Shown: in pieces, positions 62,085-64,000 of the stretch
Position numbering within the stretch: position 1 is the stretch's first letter
How the letters are laid out: each line of letters opens with the position of its first letter
DNA from: Amaurobius ferox
Taxonomy: Eukaryota > Arthropoda > Arachnida > Araneae > Amaurobiidae
DNA length: 64,000 nucleotides
Assembly: GCA_951213105.1 (NCBI GenBank)
Contig: OX578136.1
Span: forward strand, 155,193,178 to 155,257,177
Reading direction: 5' to 3'
Position numbers and translations under genes: made by a program
Notes under the pieces: generated by a model
Seen by the model: only the letters and a program-made list of their open reading frames with translations
What the model was told of the DNA's origin: nothing
The model's database searches: none

Positions 62085-62715
62085 GACTTTCCGGATCCTT
62101 CCAAAAGCCCCCAGGTAACGTGGAAGGTTGAATCTTTGCACACTTATAGTATTGACTACGGTTGAGAACCTAATGGAGCCAAATTTTCGATTTACTCCCC
62201 GGGGGAGGTAGAGAAACGGAGCTTTTTGAAAAAGTTCGAAAAGTATTTTTAGATCCTCTAGAAGCGCCTGTAGTGACTTAGAAAGTTTAATCTTTGCACA
62301 TTTATAGAATTGATTATTAGACAGAGCTTAATATAGTCGGATTTTGATTTACCCCTTCGGGTGTGAAAAATAGGGTTTTTTTTAAAAGTATTTTCAGACC
62401 CTCTAGGTCTAGAATCTCCTTGGTGACTGAGAAGGCTGAGTTTTTGCACATTTATAGTTTAAAACATCGAACTGTACCTAACGTAGTCAGATTTTAGATT
62501 TCTCACCCCCTGAGGCGGAGATTTTGTTTTCTTGTTGTCTTTATAGACTCTCAAACAACCCTCCAGTGGCTTAAAAGGTTGAATCCTTGCTCACTTATTA
62601 TATTGACCACTGGACAAAATCTAACAAAGCAGGATTTTCGATATTTAGCGTAAGTAAAATAAGGAGGTGGGGGTGTTAAAGAGTCTCAGAACCCATCCAA
62701 AGCCCCTACTAGGGT
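62085..62715 (+). repeat. degenerate tandem repeat, about 150-bp units
   Basis: Four or five units share the order CTTAGAAAGTTTAATCTTTGCACA-like, TTTATAG, then a GATTTTCGATTTACC-like piece and a CCTCTAGAAGCGCC-like piece. Copies are strongly diverged. Confidence 0.72.
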
Positions 62716-63590
62716 CAATTAAAGGCTAACATTCGACCACAGGGCTGGAATATTTCCAATTGAGATAAATATGTTCGACGTTAAACACCATACATTGTTA
62801 TGCAAAATAAAACTTATTAAAGCAGAGTTGCTCACTATATTTTACAATGCAGGTTTTACTTTGAAACAATATCTCACACACATCCTAATCAACAAAAGAA
62901 ATGCGAAACCTTACAAAATGGAACAAATCGAAGAAAATTCGTAGACACGCACGTGCCAACTCCATTGAAAGCAAATCCGCGGGAGAAACGCCCCACTCCC
63001 ATATTTCTCCGCAATTCGAATAATCACCACACGTTCCGTCACGTCAACACCGGGTATTGCAGAATGGACACACACCGTCCACACACACAAAAGCAGTAAT
63101 GGGCTATAATCTCGAAACAATGCGCATTTCTAGCAGAGAGAGAGAGAGAGAGAGAAAATAATAATTTCCCTTCTTTCACACACACAATGACGTATTTCTC
63201 CGGGGGGACATTTTTGAAGGGATTTGATCAAATTGCTGTGGCGACTTTTGTTAACATTAAGATCACCAGATAGAACCTGTTATTACTAAACTTCTCAGAT
63301 ACAATGGGTAAGGCTAGCTCCCTGTTGTGATTGCAGGATTGGGTGAGAGATGGTCACGGGATAGAGATACGATTTCCGTTCGCAGTATGAAACGGAACGC
63401 AGTTATTTTAACTGAAACTAAACAATATGTAGATTAGAGTGTGAGTTTCCATTGATTCTCTCATAAATTCTTAGTCTGAGGGGACGGTGGAAGTTAAAAT
63501 GAGCAAAAATCGACTAAAAAAAGTTTTAATATATAATAACATTATTTTACACATTTAACATTTGCTTACGGGTGGGACAGTGTCAGTCCC
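62716..63590. other. no gene; (GA)n microsatellite at 63136-63154
   Basis: A reverse-strand open stretch at 62911-63120 has a hydrophobic start but begins with TTG, not ATG, and resembles nothing I know. Confidence 0.5.
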
Positions 63591-63601
63591 AAACCAAGAA
63601 T

Positions 63602-63780
63602 CTCCCAAACAGACAGGTATTTGACATACCCTATCCCAAACAGTTCGATCCCCCTTTGCAGGCATTGGCGCCCATGGAAATCCCTGACAGAAACATTGAA
63701 CCTGCTGCAGCAGGTGCAATGTTTCTGGCAGCGATTTCCTGTTTGGGATAGAGTACGTAAAATACCAGTTTGTTTGGGAG
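63602..63780. repeat. long foldback (nested hairpin) sequence
   Basis: The inner stem is 63676-63707 with 63708-63739, about 32 bp with few mismatches and the palindrome ACCTGCTGCAGCAGGT at its tip. The outer stem is about 63602-63643 with 63740-63780 (CTATCCCAAACAG/CTGTTTGGGATAG; CTCCCAAACA/TGTTTGGGAG). The left side bulges about 32 bases. Confidence 0.9.
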
Positions 63781-64000
63781 GTTGCATTTTTTTCGAAATG
63801 GAATTTTCAAAGGTTTAACATTTTTAAAATGTTTAAATGCTCCATGCATCTTCATTTTTGTCTGAGATGCATGAAATTAGCAAGAAGACATCTTTCATAC
63901 TTTTTAATGAAACTGGGTATGCATTTTATAACTGGACTTTATTAAGGTAATTAAAAGTGAATAAGAACCTAAATTAATGATGAAAATTAAGTTTTAATGC

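Noticed and set aside
62911..63120. Reverse-strand peptide with a signal-like start
   Set aside because: It starts at TTG rather than ATG and shows no family resemblance.

Overview
This is a eukaryotic, AT-rich, repeat-dense window, almost certainly from an arthropod. An orb-weaver-like spider is my best guess, because the same mariner, Tc1 and tRNA-SINE mix and CA-bearing repeats are familiar from such genomes. That is inference and could not be checked here. Nothing prokaryotic was found: no operons, ribosome-binding sites or CRISPR arrays.

One host gene stands out. On the plus strand, between about 26.57 and 53.95 kb, six short exons join in a consistent splice phase. They encode a basic n-region and hydrophobic signal segment, a six-cysteine (long-form) C-type lectin domain split over two exons, an eight-cysteine WSC domain in a single exon, a short two-cysteine module, and a short C-terminal exon ending in TAA. 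About 0.8 kb of coding sequence is spread over 27 kb. The lectin, WSC and two-cysteine modules are all bounded by phase-1 introns, the signature of exon shuffling. The initiating ATG lies in an upstream exon that I could only guess at (26049-26057).

Almost everything else is mobile or repetitive DNA. 0-16 kb: a tRNA-SINE with target duplications (2.57 kb), a minisatellite split by a non-LTR retrotransposon remnant (3.56-4.59 kb), two inverted-repeat elements (4.8 and 10.2 kb), several SINEs (9.2, 11.9-12.5 and 14.8 kb) and a decayed full-length mariner (13.0-14.3 kb). 16-26 kb: an AATATTGGCG satellite, a Penelope-like reverse transcriptase with a tandem 335-bp repeat behind it (19.7-21.5 kb), a hAT-like MITE (22 kb) and a compound SINE locus (24.2-25.7 kb). 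26-54 kb: the lectin gene, whose introns hold six of the eight copies of a 0.9-0.97 kb CA-bearing repeat family (called family A here), a Tc1 element nested in one of them (30.7-32.1 kb), a 41-bp minisatellite abutting the exon 3 splice acceptor (38.3-38.97 kb), an internally deleted mariner (44.45 kb), a Tc1 remnant (49.1 kb) and a Harbinger-like MITE (50.0 kb). 54-64 kb: a MITE split by a GC-rich SINE-like insertion, another family A copy (57.3 kb), a degenerate tandem repeat (62.1-62.7 kb) and a long foldback structure (63.6 kb).

The observation I find least expected is that the 3' tails of several different SINE copies fold into the same stem while the stem sequence changes in a compensated way (three distinct stem sequences inside one conserved frame). 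That points to a selected RNA structure at the SINE 3' end.
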